This document shows, piece after piece, positions 18,755 to 27,309 of a stretch of DNA of 60,602 nucleotides. The position numbers and the translations under genes were made by a program. Source of the DNA: Acidimicrobiia bacterium (lineage in GTDB: Bacteria > Actinomycetota > Acidimicrobiia > Acidimicrobiales > AC-14); contig JAHFUP010000022.1 of assembly GCA_023265025.1 (NCBI GenBank), forward strand, positions 1 through 60,602. Reading direction: 5' to 3'. The notes beneath the pieces were generated by a model. That model was not told the origin of the DNA. It was given only the letters and a program-made list of their open reading frames with translations, and made no database searches. Position 1 is the stretch's first letter. The number at the start of each line of letters is the position of its first letter.

Positions 18755-19009
18755 ATGTTCCGCCGACGCAGACAGGATCTCGTGTGCCGTGAGGCGGTCG
18801 AGCTCGTCACCGACTACCTCGAGGGCGCGCTCACCGGGCGGGACCGCGCCCGCCTCGAGCTCCACTTGGCCGACTGTCCCCACTGCTCCGCCTACCTGGC
18901 CCAGATGCGCCGGACCCTCGACCTGCTGGGGCGGATCGAGCCCGAGGCGCTCGATCCGCAGGTCGCCGACGACCTGGTCATGCTCTATCGCCGCTGGCAG
19001 TCGGAATGA
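18755..19009 (+). CDS. Anti-sigma factor, zinc-finger (zf-HC2) type
   Basis: An 84-aa protein with the ZAS motif: CREAVELVTDYLEG, then HLADCPHC, giving the zinc-binding His-x3-Cys-x2-Cys set plus the upstream Cys. It has no transmembrane segment, so it is a soluble anti-sigma factor. ATG start just after the sigma gene means it is translated together with its target. Confidence 0.9.
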   Translation: MFRRRRQDLVCREAVELVTDYLEGALTGRDRARLELHLADCPHCSAYLAQMRRTLDLLGRIEPEALDPQVADDLVMLYRRWQSE

Positions 19010-19046
19010 CGCCGTAACACGCGCCGCCGACCGGGGACGGTAGGGC

Positions 19047-19892
19047 GTGGAGACTGCGCCCGTCCGGGACGACCGTGTCCTGGCCACGACCCGAGCCGTG
19101 TCGGTCGCCATCGTCCCCGTCCTCACCGCCGCCTTCGTGATCCTGTTCCTGTTCCCCGGCCAGACGCATGCGCTGTGGGGCTGGACGATCCGCTCCCGCA
19201 TGAGCTGCATGTTCATGGGCGGCGGCTACCTCGCCGGCGCCCTGTTCTTCTTCCGGGCGTGGCGGGCCCGGGAGTGGCACCGGTTGGGCCCGGGGATCGT
19301 GGCGACGACGGCGTTCGCCGGCCTGCTCGGCGTGGCGACGTTCCTGCACTGGTCGGAGTTCAACCACGGCCACGTGTCGTTCTGGGCGTGGACGCTGCTG
19401 TACATCACCACGCCGCTGCTGCTGCCGGTCCTCTACGTCAACAACAAGAAGTTCGACCCGGGCACGATGGGCCCCGAGGACGTGCCCATCCCGGGTTGGA
19501 TCCGCACGTCGATGACGGCCCTCGGCGCCGGCCAGCTCCTCTTCGCCGCCGTCCTCTACCTCCGGCCGTCGCTCTTCCTGGCCGACTGGCCCTGGAAGCT
19601 CACGACGATCAGCGCCCGTTCGCTGGCCGCCTTCGCCACCTTCCCGGCGATCACCTACCTGGCCTTCGCCTTCGAGCGACGCTGGAGCGCGCTGCGCTGG
19701 CCGTTCGAGACGGCCATCGCCGGCGTCACGCTCATCGCCGTGGGCGCGGCCCGGTCGTCGGGCGACTTCAAGGGCGGGACGCAGTCCGTCCTGTGGCGGA
19801 TCGGCCTGGTCGGCGCGCTCGCCTTCCTCATCACCATCTGGCTGACCATGCGCCGGCAGGTCAGGCGGTCGCAGCTACCGTCTGCACCATGA
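19047..19892 (+). CDS. Multi-pass membrane protein
   Basis: A 281-aa protein with about seven hydrophobic segments (for example VSVAIVPVLTAAFVILFLF, GYLAGALFFFRAW, IVATTAFAGLLGVATFLHW). No family recognised. GTG start at 19047 with GACGGTAGGG just upstream. Its stop overlaps ald by ATGA, so it may be co-transcribed with ald. Confidence 0.72.
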   Translation: METAPVRDDRVLATTRAVSVAIVPVLTAAFVILFLFPGQTHALWGWTIRSRMSCMFMGGGYLAGALFFFRAWRAREWHRLGPGIVATTAFAGLLGVATFLHWSEFNHGHVSFWAWTLLYITTPLLLPVLYVNNKKFDPGTMGPEDVPIPGWIRTSMTALGAGQLLFAAVLYLRPSLFLADWPWKLTTISARSLAAFATFPAITYLAFAFERRWSALRWPFETAIAGVTLIAVGAARSSGDFKGGTQSVLWRIGLVGALAFLITIWLTMRRQVRRSQLPSAP

Positions 19893-21001
19893 TCGTGGGG
19901 GTGCCGGCGGAGACCAAGGAGGGCGAGCACCGCGTCGCCCTTACGCCGGACGGCGTGCGGGAACTGACCGCTCACGGCCACGAGGTCCTGGTGGAGGCCG
20001 GCGCCGGCGACGGGTCGTCGCTTCCCGACGCCGAGTACGCCGGCGCCGGCGCCAAGATCGTCAGCGCCGACGACGCCTGGGCCGCCGGGCTGGTGGTCAA
20101 GGTCAAGGAGCCCCAGACGGGCGAACTGGCCTACCTCCGGCCCGACCTCGTCCTGTTCACCTACCTTCACCTCGCGGCCGAGGCCGAGGTGGCTCACGCC
20201 CTCCTGGCCAGGGGCACGACCGCGCTGGCCTACGAGACGGTCCAGGTGGACGGCGGCGGGCTGCCGCTCCTGGCGCCGATGAGCGAGGTGGCCGGGCGCA
20301 TGGCCACCCAGATCGGCGCCCACTTCCTCGAGCGCGACGGCGGTGGGCGGGGCGTCCTGCTCGGTGGTGCGCCGGGCGTTCGGCCGGCCCGCGTCGTGGT
20401 CATCGGCGCCGGCAACGTGGGTTGGAACTCGGCGTGGATCGCCCAGGGGATGGAGGCCGAGGTCCTGCTCCTCGACCGCAGCATCGACCGCCTGCGGTTC
20501 GTCGACCAGATCCACAAGGGCCGGATCATGACCCTGGCATCCAACCGGGGCGCGGTGGAGCGGGCCGTGGCCGGCGCCGACCTGGTCATCGGCGCCGTGC
20601 TCGTGGCCGGTGGCCGGGCGCCCCTCGTCGTCACCGAGGACATGGTGCGGGGCATGAAGCCGGGCGCGGTCATCGTCGACATCGCCATCGACCAGGGCGG
20701 CTGCGTGGAGACGATCCGCGAGACCACCCACGCCGCGCCGGTGTACGAGCTCCACGGAGTCCTCCACTACGGGGTCGGCAACGTCCCCGCCGCCGTGCCC
20801 CACACCTCGACCTATGCGTTGACCAACGCCACCCTGCCGTACATCGTGGCGGTCGCGGAATTGGGCCCCCTCGGAGCCGCCTCTCGCGACGCCGCCCTCC
20901 GTGCCGGCGTCAACACCGCCGGCGGCCAGGTGACGAACCCGGCGGTCGCCGAGGCCCTCGGCCTGCCGGCGGTGGAGCCGCTGACCGCCCTCGCCGGGTG
21001 A
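19889..21001 (+). CDS. ald: Alanine dehydrogenase
   Basis: A 370-aa NAD-dependent enzyme interconverting alanine and pyruvate plus ammonia. The start MIVGVPAETKEGEHRVALTP is diagnostic; it has substrate residues Arg15 and Lys in VVKVKEPQ, the NAD fold VVVIGAGNVGWNSAWIAQGM and the active-site region YGVGNVPAAVPHTSTYALTN. ATG 19889 overlaps the previous stop. The longer upstream frame is a shadow of the membrane-protein gene. Confidence 0.95.
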   Translation: MIVGVPAETKEGEHRVALTPDGVRELTAHGHEVLVEAGAGDGSSLPDAEYAGAGAKIVSADDAWAAGLVVKVKEPQTGELAYLRPDLVLFTYLHLAAEAEVAHALLARGTTALAYETVQVDGGGLPLLAPMSEVAGRMATQIGAHFLERDGGGRGVLLGGAPGVRPARVVVIGAGNVGWNSAWIAQGMEAEVLLLDRSIDRLRFVDQIHKGRIMTLASNRGAVERAVAGADLVIGAVLVAGGRAPLVVTEDMVRGMKPGAVIVDIAIDQGGCVETIRETTHAAPVYELHGVLHYGVGNVPAAVPHTSTYALTNATLPYIVAVAELGPLGAASRDAALRAGVNTAGGQVTNPAVAEALGLPAVEPLTALAG

Positions 21002-21930
21002 CCGCCCAGCTCCCTCTGGAAATCGAGGAGCTGCTGTCCTGGCTCGGGGTGGAGAAGGGGCGGTCGGCCAACACCCTGGCCGCCTACCGGCGCGACCTGG
21101 CCGCCTACTCCGAGTTCCTCACCGGGCGGGGGCTGATCCCGGCGACGGTGACCGAGCCGGTGGTGGAGGACTACCTGGCCTTCCTGCGGGCCGCGGGCCG
21201 GGCGCCGGCGTCGGTGGCCCGGGCCCTGGTCTCGGTGCGTTCACTCCACCGGTTCCTCGAGGACGAGGGGCACCTGTCCTCGAACCCCGCCGAGGAGGTG
21301 CAGCGTCCGAAGGTGCCGTCCGGGCTGCCGAAGGCCCTCTCGGAGGCGGAGGTGCTCGCCCTCCTCGCCGCCGTGACGGGCGACGACCCGGTCGCCCGGC
21401 GGGACCGCGCCATCCTCGAGGTCCTTTACGGGTGCGGCTTGCGGGTCTCCGAGCTGGTCGGGCTGAGCCTCGCCGACCTCGACATCGCATCCGGCCTGCT
21501 GCGGGCCTTCGGCAAGGGGGCCAAGGAGCGGGTGGTGCCCGTCGGCCGCCTGGCCTGCGAGGCGCTGCAGAGCTGGCTGGCCCGCGGCGGCCGCAGCGAG
21601 TTGGTGCCCGAGCGGTGGGCCCGGCGGGGCGACGCCGAGGCCGTCTTCCTCAACACGCGGGGCGGGCGCCTCTCCCGCCAGGGGGCGTGGGGCATCGTCC
21701 GCCGGCACGGTGAGGCTGTCGGACTGGGCGACAGGCTCTCGCCCCATGTCCTCCGCCACTCCTGTGCCACCCACATGCTCGACCACGGGGCGGACATCCG
21801 CGTCGTGCAGGAACTGCTCGGCCACGCGTCGATCTCGACCACCCAGGTGTATACCAAGGTGTCAGGTCCACGGCTCCGCCAGATCTACGAGGCGGCCCAT
21901 CCACGCGCCAAGCGGGGGGTACCCGAGTAG
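20998..21930 (+). CDS. xerD: Tyrosine site-specific recombinase XerD
   Basis: A 310-aa recombinase that resolves chromosome dimers at dif with FtsK. The N-terminal SAM-like domain (SANTLAAYRRDLAAYSEFL) is followed by the catalytic residues: Arg in GCGLRVSELVGLSLADLD, Lys in FGKGAKERVVPV, HVLRHSCATHML (His-x2-Arg), GHASISTTQVYT (His and nucleophile Tyr). GTG start overlaps the ald stop (GTGA). Complete and likely functional. Confidence 0.94.
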   Translation: MTAQLPLEIEELLSWLGVEKGRSANTLAAYRRDLAAYSEFLTGRGLIPATVTEPVVEDYLAFLRAAGRAPASVARALVSVRSLHRFLEDEGHLSSNPAEEVQRPKVPSGLPKALSEAEVLALLAAVTGDDPVARRDRAILEVLYGCGLRVSELVGLSLADLDIASGLLRAFGKGAKERVVPVGRLACEALQSWLARGGRSELVPERWARRGDAEAVFLNTRGGRLSRQGAWGIVRRHGEAVGLGDRLSPHVLRHSCATHMLDHGADIRVVQELLGHASISTTQVYTKVSGPRLRQIYEAAHPRAKRGVPE

Positions 21931-21933
21931 TCT
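21928..21933 (+). promoter_or_regulatory. -10 box for the DksA-type gene, overlapping the xerD stop
   Basis: TAGTCT begins with the xerD stop codon TAG. A 6-nt spacer leads to GTG 21940. Confidence 0.5.
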
Positions 21934-21939
21934 GGCCGT

Positions 21940-22278
21940 GTGTTGAGCGAAACCACCCTGTCGGATCTGCGCGCCTCCCTCGAGCAGGAGCGGTCCGACC
22001 TCCGGGCGCGGCTCACCGAGATGGGCCTGATCAGCGGCGGCGACCTGCCCATGGACCAGAACTTTGCCGACTCCAGCCAGGTCACGGCCGAGCGGGGCGA
22101 GGTCGAGGCGCTGGCCGGCAACCTGCGGGAGTCGCTCATCGACGTCGAGGCCGCCATCGTGAAGCTCGACAACGGCAGCTTCGGCGTCTGCGAGGGCTGC
22201 GGCCAGCCCATCGCGCCGGCCCGGCTCGAGGCCAAGCCCGCCGCCCGCCTCTGCATGGACTGCGCCTCCAAGCGCTGA
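21940..22278 (+). CDS. TraR/DksA-type zinc-finger protein
   Basis: A 112-aa protein with an N-terminal coiled coil (LRASLEQERSDLRARLTEM) and a C-terminal four-cysteine zinc finger, GVCEGCGQPI ... RLCMDC. Family members bind RNA polymerase through the secondary channel; short actinobacterial forms such as this are often of unknown function or RbpA/CarD-era stress factors. GTG start set by the -10 box. Confidence 0.87.
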   Translation: MLSETTLSDLRASLEQERSDLRARLTEMGLISGGDLPMDQNFADSSQVTAERGEVEALAGNLRESLIDVEAAIVKLDNGSFGVCEGCGQPIAPARLEAKPAARLCMDCASKR

Positions 22279-22794
22279 TCAGCCGGCCACCAGGCCGGCG
22301 ACGCCGGCCGCCACCACGAGGAGCGGGACGGCGGCGAAGGCGGCGAGGGTCAGCAGCCAGAACACCGGGGCGACCAGCTGGGCGACGGTGCCCCACGACC
22401 CGACGACGTCGCCGTAGTCGGTCACGACCGCCCGCACGGTCCGGACGCCGCCGAGCACGCCGCCCTCCGGGCGGGGTGCCTCCCGGAACCGGGCCGAACG
22501 CCGGCTGGCCACGCCGGCCGGCTTCCCCGGGAGCTCGACCAGGTCGGTCAGGGCGAGCCGGACGTTCAGCAGCCAGGCCGGCGCCGCCAGGCAGAGCACC
22601 AGCACCAGCACCGACCCTGCCGTCCCGCGCCACCACTCATCGATCCTGTCGCCGGCGGCCGCCCACCACAGCACCGCTCCGGACAGGCCGCCGGCGACAG
22701 CCGCGCGCCTCGCCAGCCGGGCCAGCTCGCACGCCGCCCCTTCGACCCTGGCCACCATGGCCCGCACCCTCTCGACCCGAGGGTCAGTGGTCAC
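22279..22794 (-). CDS. Membrane protein, 171 aa
   Basis: Two N-terminal hydrophobic stretches (AVLWWAAAGD, GSVLVLVLCLAAPAWLL) and two at the C-terminus (LVAPVFWLLTLAAFAAVPLLV) with a charged central loop. No family recognised. GTG start, 21 nt downstream of the serine-hydrolase stop, so probably in that operon. Its stop abuts the stop of the convergent DksA-type gene with no gap. Confidence 0.65.
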   Translation of the reverse strand: MTTDPRVERVRAMVARVEGAACELARLARRAAVAGGLSGAVLWWAAAGDRIDEWWRGTAGSVLVLVLCLAAPAWLLNVRLALTDLVELPGKPAGVASRRSARFREAPRPEGGVLGGVRTVRAVVTDYGDVVGSWGTVAQLVAPVFWLLTLAAFAAVPLLVVAAGVAGLVAG

Positions 22795-22815
22795 CGGGAC
22801 CGCCTGCGGATCCGC

Positions 22816-23877
22816 TCAGGCCGACAGCAGCTCGAGCACGCCCCGGGCCAGGCGGCTGAGAGCGTCGCAGCCTCCGGCCCGGTGGGGGACGCTGGCGGCC
22901 AGCAGGAAACGGTCGCCGCTCTTGGCCTGGATGAACGTGACGTCGAGGCAGTCGAGGCCGTCGGCGTCGCCGGGCTTGGAGTAGATGCGGGCGCCGGCGC
23001 CAAGCGCCCCCTTCACCGCGGAGGTGAAGAAGCCCTGCGCCCCGAGCAGCGCGGCGGCCAGCTCCTTCAGGTCGGTGGGATCCAGGTCGAATCGCTGGTC
23101 GGAGGGCAGCTGGTCATTGAGGACGATGCGCCGCACCGACTCGGTCATCTCGAACAGATTCGAGCAGTTGCCGGGGCACTCCGGCACCAAGGCGGCCTTG
23201 CGGGCGGGGACGTAGGTCCGCCGTCCCCCCTCGGTCAGGATCATGGCCGGAGACTCGTCGATCTCCAGGCCCGAATAGGAGCGCGAGATCGACGTGACGG
23301 GGAACCCGTTCCGGGCGGTGAGGAACTCGCCGTTCAGGTGGTCACGGCCGGCGATGCGGACGAGCAGGTCGTAGTCGTAATTCGAGCTGTCCCGGATGGC
23401 CGGCTGGTAGACCGACCGCAGCGTGCGGGTCGGGCCGCCGTCGTCGAAGCTGACCGTGGCCGCCCCGGAGTACCCGAGCGACCGGGCGAAGTCGAGCGCG
23501 CCGAGGGCGGCGAGCACCTTGATCGACGAGGCCGGCCAGAAGTTCGCCGCCAGCGCGCCCCCGCCCGCCTCGAACTGCTCGTAGACCCGGCTGGCCGGCG
23601 CCTCGACGACCCGCACGGCGTAGGCGTTGGCGCCCTCGGGCACGTCGTAGCCGATGGAGCGCAGGTCGGCGTCGAGGGCCACGGGCCGCGACGGGGGCCC
23701 CGAGAGCGGGCCCAGGCCCTCCGCCGCCGGCACCTGAAGGCCCCGCTGCAGCGCGATAGCCCGCCGGCTGTCACCGTCCCACCGGACGGCCACCGTTGCC
23801 GACGCCGCGGCCAGGAGGACGACGATGAGGGCGAGGTGCGTCCGGAAGTGGCCCGGGTGGCGTCGCGGGTCACGCAT
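22816..23877 (-). CDS. Exported serine hydrolase (class A beta-lactamase-like)
   Basis: A 353-aa protein with an uncleaved N-terminal membrane segment (THLALIVVLLAAASATVAV). It has the penicillin-recognising motifs SxxK in WPASSIKVLAAL, SxN-like SSNYDYDLL and KxG in IYSKPGDADG. The KPG in place of KTG suggests a divergent DD-peptidase or wall-remodelling hydrolase rather than a classic beta-lactamase. The -10 box TACTGT (minus strand 23890-23885) lies 7 nt before the ATG. Confidence 0.82.
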   Translation of the reverse strand: MRDPRRHPGHFRTHLALIVVLLAAASATVAVRWDGDSRRAIALQRGLQVPAAEGLGPLSGPPSRPVALDADLRSIGYDVPEGANAYAVRVVEAPASRVYEQFEAGGGALAANFWPASSIKVLAALGALDFARSLGYSGAATVSFDDGGPTRTLRSVYQPAIRDSSNYDYDLLVRIAGRDHLNGEFLTARNGFPVTSISRSYSGLEIDESPAMILTEGGRRTYVPARKAALVPECPGNCSNLFEMTESVRRIVLNDQLPSDQRFDLDPTDLKELAAALLGAQGFFTSAVKGALGAGARIYSKPGDADGLDCLDVTFIQAKSGDRFLLAASVPHRAGGCDALSRLARGVLELLSA

Positions 23878-23884
23878 CGTCGTG

Positions 23885-23890
23885 ACAGTA
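23885..23890 (-). promoter_or_regulatory. -10 box for the serine-hydrolase gene
   Basis: TACTGT on the minus strand, 7-nt spacer, ATG at 23877; predicts a leaderless mRNA. Confidence 0.5.
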
Positions 23891-23923
23891 CCGCCCGGTC
23901 ACTCTCCGGACAGGTACGGCCGG

Positions 23924-24306
23924 ATGGCCGACAGCCTCGTCGACGACTTCGACGCCGTCGCGCTGCTGTCCCTGCTCGCTGACCGGTGCGTGGAGGTTCT
24001 CGACGTGTCCGCCGCCGGCGTGATGCTGGCCGCCCCCGAGGGAGATCTCCGGGTGGTGGCGTCCCCCAGCGAGGCCAGGATCTGGCCACCACCGGCGGCC
24101 GCCGGCCCCGGTTCGCCACTGTGGCCATCGACGCCGGCTTCCGCTCCGCCTACGCCCTGCCCATGCGCCTTCGAGGGAAGGTGATCGGCGCCCTCAACCT
24201 GTTCGGGTCGCGGGTCGGCCCTTCCCGGCCGACGACGTCGCCGCCGGCCAGGCGCTGGCCGACGTCGCCACCATCGTGGGCAGGACGGCTCCTGAACGGG
24301 GTGTGA
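23924..24306 (+). pseudogene. Broken GAF-domain regulator gene
   Basis: The first 48 codons from ATG 23924 (LVDDFDAVALLSLLADRCVE, SAAGVMLAAPEGDLRVVASP) match the start of GAF-ANTAR regulators. After SPSEA about 40 codons of the GAF core are missing and the match resumes in another frame with RFATVAIDAGFRSAYALPMR and RGKVIGALNLF. A further frame change gives ADDVAAGQALADVATIVG. The C-terminal ANTAR RNA-binding domain is absent. The product is therefore not functional. It lies directly upstream of nirB, where an antitermination regulator would make sense. Confidence 0.75.
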
Positions 24307-24323
24307 CATGTACCTGCACGGTG

Positions 24324-24343
24324 GTGTGAGGCCCTGTTCACAC
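24324..24343. promoter_or_regulatory. Candidate operator upstream of nirB
   Basis: GTGTGA (24324-24329) and TCACAC (24338-24343) form a perfect inverted pair 8 nt apart, and GTTCAC occurs twice as a direct repeat just here (ends at 24341 and 24350). Either a CRP/FNR-type or a GlnR-type regulator could bind; the sequence does not decide. Confidence 0.4.
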
Positions 24344-24397
24344 GAGTTCACAGTCCGGCAACGGCTGGCACACATGGCCTTGGAACACTTGAGGCAC

Positions 24398-26971
24398 ATG
24401 GCATCACACGAGGACCGTCGCACGCTCGTCGTCGCGGGCAACGGGATGGTGGGGCACAAGCTGCTCGAGATCCTGGTCGAGCGGGGCGCCACCGCCGAGT
24501 GGGACATCGTCACGTTCTGCGAGGAGGGTCGGCCGGCGTACGACCGGGTCGGGCTCAGCTCGTTCTTCAACGGGACGAGCGCGGAGGAGCTGTCGCTCGT
24601 CGCACCCGGCTTCTTCGACCAGCTGGGCCTCACCGTCCATCTGGGCGACGCGGTGGCGTCGATCGACCGGGCGGCCGGCGAGGTGGTGTCGACCCAGGGC
24701 CGGCGCATCCCCTACGACGCCCTGGTCCTGGCGACAGGATCGTTTCCATTTGTTCCCCCTGTGCCCGGCAAGGACACGCCCGGCTGCTTCGTCTACCGCA
24801 CCCTCGACGACCTGGAGGCCATCCGCGCCTACGCCGCCGGCGGCCGGGTCGGCGCCGTCGTCGGCGGCGGCCTGCTCGGCCTGGAGGCGGCCAACGCCCT
24901 CCGCAGCCTCGGGCTTGAGACCCACGTCGTCGAGTTCGCCGGACGGCTCATGCCCGTACAGGTCGACGAAGGCGGCGGCTCCGTCCTGCGCCGGCGGATC
25001 GAGGATCTCGGCGTATCGGTACACACAGGGATGGTCACGACCGAGATCGTCGCCGGCCCCACCGGCGGCGTCGCCGCCATGCGGTTCAAAGAGGGCGACG
25101 ACCTCCCCGTCGACCTGGTGGTGTTCTCCGCCGGCATCCGCCCCCGCGACCAACTGGCCCGCGATGCCGGCCTGGCGGTCGGCGAACGGGGCGGCGTGGT
25201 CGTGGACGACGCCTGCCTGACGTCGGACCCGAGGATCTTCGCCATCGGCGAATGTGCGCTGTACGGCGGTCGGATCTTCGGCCTGGTGTCGCCCGGCTAC
25301 CAGATGGCCCGGGTCGCCGCCGACCGCCTCCTCGGCGGCGGCGCCGCCTTCACCGGCGCCGACATGTCCACCAAGCTCAAGCTGATGGGCATCGACGTCG
25401 CCAGCTTCGGCGACGCGTTCGCCGCCGGCGACGGCTGCGAGGCCATCACCTACCGCGACCCGGTGGCCAACGTCTACAAGCGGCTGGTCCTCGGGCCGCC
25501 CGACCGCCGGGGCGACCGCAAGGTGGCCGGCGGCATCCTCGTCGGCGACGCCACCGTGTACCAGACCCTCCTGCAGATGTGCCGGGGCGACATGCCCACC
25601 CCGACGCACCCCGAGGAGCTCATCTTCCCGGTCCGCGCCGGCGGGGGGGCGCCGGCGGTCGGCGTCGGGGCGCTGCCCCCGACGGCCATGGTCTGCTCCT
25701 GCAACAACGTCGACAAGGGCACGATCTGCGCCGCGGTCGGCGCCGGCTGCGACAGCGTGAGCGCCATCAAGAAGATCACCAAGGCCGGCACCGGCTGCGG
25801 TGGCTGCGTCCCCCTCGTCACCGACATCATGCGCGATGAGCAGAAGAAGGCCGGCGTCGTCGTCCTCAACACCCTGTGCGAGCACTTCGGCTACTCCCGC
25901 CAGGAGCTGTTCGACATCGTCCGGGTCCACCGGATCACCTCATTCTCCGAGGTCCTGGCCGCCCACGGCAGCGGCGAGGGCTGTGAGATCTGCAAGCCGG
26001 CGGTGGCGTCGATGCTGGCGTCGCTGGCCAACGGCCACATCCTCGACGGCGAGCAGGCCGCGCTGCAGGACACCAACGACCACTTCCTCGCCAACCTGCA
26101 GCGCGACGGCACCTACTCGGTCGTGCCCCGTGTGCCGGGCGGGGAGATCACCCCCGACCAGCTCATCGCACTTGGCCAGGTGGCCAAGGAGTTCGGCCTC
26201 TACACCAAGATCACCGGAGGCCAGCGGATCGACCTGTTCGGCGCCCGGGTCGACCAGTTGCCCAGCATCTGGCGCAAGCTGATCGACGCCGGCATGGAGT
26301 CGGGCCACGCCTACGGCAAGGCGCTGCGCACGGTGAAGTCGTGCGTGGGCCAGACCTGGTGCCGGTACGGCGTCCAGGACTCCACGACCCTGGCCATCGA
26401 CCTGGAGCTGCGGTACCGGGGCCTGCGGGCGCCCCACAAGATCAAGGGCGCGGTGTCCGGCTGCACCCGGGAGTGCGCCGAGGCCCAGGGCAAGGACTTC
26501 GGCGTCATCGCCACCGAGAAGGGCTGGAACGTCTACGTCGGCGGCAACGGCGGCATGCGCCCCAAGCACGCCGAGCTGCTGGCGGCCGACCTCGACCGGG
26601 ACACCGTGTTCCGGTACATCGACCGGTTCCTCATGTTCTACGTGCGCACCGCGGACCGGTTGGAGCGGACGTCGGTCTGGCTCGACAAGCTTGACGGCGG
26701 CATCGAGTACCTCCGCCGGGTCGTGATCGACGACGCGCTGGGCATTTGCGCCGAGCTTGAAGCCGACATGGCCCGCCATGTCGACACGTACGAGTGCGAG
26801 TGGAAGGCGGTGGTCGACGACCCGGCGCGGATGGAGCGGTTCCGCACCTTCGTGAACTCCGACGAGCCTGACCCCAACGTGGTCTTCGTTACCGAGCGCG
26901 GCCAGCCCCGGCCCGCCTACCTGCACGAGAAGCAGGACCCCGCCTTGCTGGCGATCGGAGCCAAGCCATGA
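24398..26971 (+). CDS. nirB: Nitrite reductase (NADH) large subunit
   Basis: An 857-aa enzyme reducing nitrite to ammonium in the cytoplasm. Order: FAD/NAD domain (LVVAGNGMVGHKLLEILV, CEEGRPAYDRVGLSSFF, GGGLLGLEAANAL), a BFD-like [2Fe-2S] site (MVCSCNNVDKGTICAAV, GTGCGGCVP), then the sirohaem domain with CVGQTWCRYGVQDST (Cys-x5-Cys) and SGCTRECAEAQ (Cys-x3-Cys) for the 4Fe-4S-sirohaem centre. The start is taken at ATG 24398 after TTGAGG; an ATG 8 codons earlier is possible. It overlaps nirD by ATGA. Confidence 0.96.
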   Translation: MASHEDRRTLVVAGNGMVGHKLLEILVERGATAEWDIVTFCEEGRPAYDRVGLSSFFNGTSAEELSLVAPGFFDQLGLTVHLGDAVASIDRAAGEVVSTQGRRIPYDALVLATGSFPFVPPVPGKDTPGCFVYRTLDDLEAIRAYAAGGRVGAVVGGGLLGLEAANALRSLGLETHVVEFAGRLMPVQVDEGGGSVLRRRIEDLGVSVHTGMVTTEIVAGPTGGVAAMRFKEGDDLPVDLVVFSAGIRPRDQLARDAGLAVGERGGVVVDDACLTSDPRIFAIGECALYGGRIFGLVSPGYQMARVAADRLLGGGAAFTGADMSTKLKLMGIDVASFGDAFAAGDGCEAITYRDPVANVYKRLVLGPPDRRGDRKVAGGILVGDATVYQTLLQMCRGDMPTPTHPEELIFPVRAGGGAPAVGVGALPPTAMVCSCNNVDKGTICAAVGAGCDSVSAIKKITKAGTGCGGCVPLVTDIMRDEQKKAGVVVLNTLCEHFGYSRQELFDIVRVHRITSFSEVLAAHGSGEGCEICKPAVASMLASLANGHILDGEQAALQDTNDHFLANLQRDGTYSVVPRVPGGEITPDQLIALGQVAKEFGLYTKITGGQRIDLFGARVDQLPSIWRKLIDAGMESGHAYGKALRTVKSCVGQTWCRYGVQDSTTLAIDLELRYRGLRAPHKIKGAVSGCTRECAEAQGKDFGVIATEKGWNVYVGGNGGMRPKHAELLAADLDRDTVFRYIDRFLMFYVRTADRLERTSVWLDKLDGGIEYLRRVVIDDALGICAELEADMARHVDTYECEWKAVVDDPARMERFRTFVNSDEPDPNVVFVTERGQPRPAYLHEKQDPALLAIGAKP

Positions 26972-27309
26972 CGATGCTTGTCAGCCGCACCTGGGTCGAC
27001 GTCTGCCCGTTGGACAAGCTGATCCCCGGTCGGGGCGTCTGCGCCCTCGTGGGCGGGCTCCAGGTCGCCGTGTTCCGGATCGCCGGCGAGGAGATCTACG
27101 CCATCTCCAACTTCGACCCGTTCAGCCGGGCCTTCGTCCTGTCCCGCGGCATCGTCGGCTCCCGGGCCGAGCGCCTCAAGGTGGCGTCGCCGATCTACAA
27201 GCAGAGCTTCGACCTCGACACCGGCGTGTGCCTCGACGACGCCACCGTGTCGGTCCGCACCTTCGAGGTGCGGGTGGTCGACGGCATGGTGCAGGTAGCA
27301 AGCCCTTGA
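26968..27309 (+). CDS. nirD: Nitrite reductase (NADH) small subunit
   Basis: A 113-aa Rieske-like protein without the Cys-His iron ligands, as is normal for NirD. Blocks: WVDVCPLDKLIPGRGVCALV, IYAISNFDPFSRAFVLSRGI, VASPIYKQSFDLDTGVCLDD. Partner of NirB. Its TGA overlaps the TTG start of the next gene. Confidence 0.95.
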   Translation: MTMLVSRTWVDVCPLDKLIPGRGVCALVGGLQVAVFRIAGEEIYAISNFDPFSRAFVLSRGIVGSRAERLKVASPIYKQSFDLDTGVCLDDATVSVRTFEVRVVDGMVQVASP

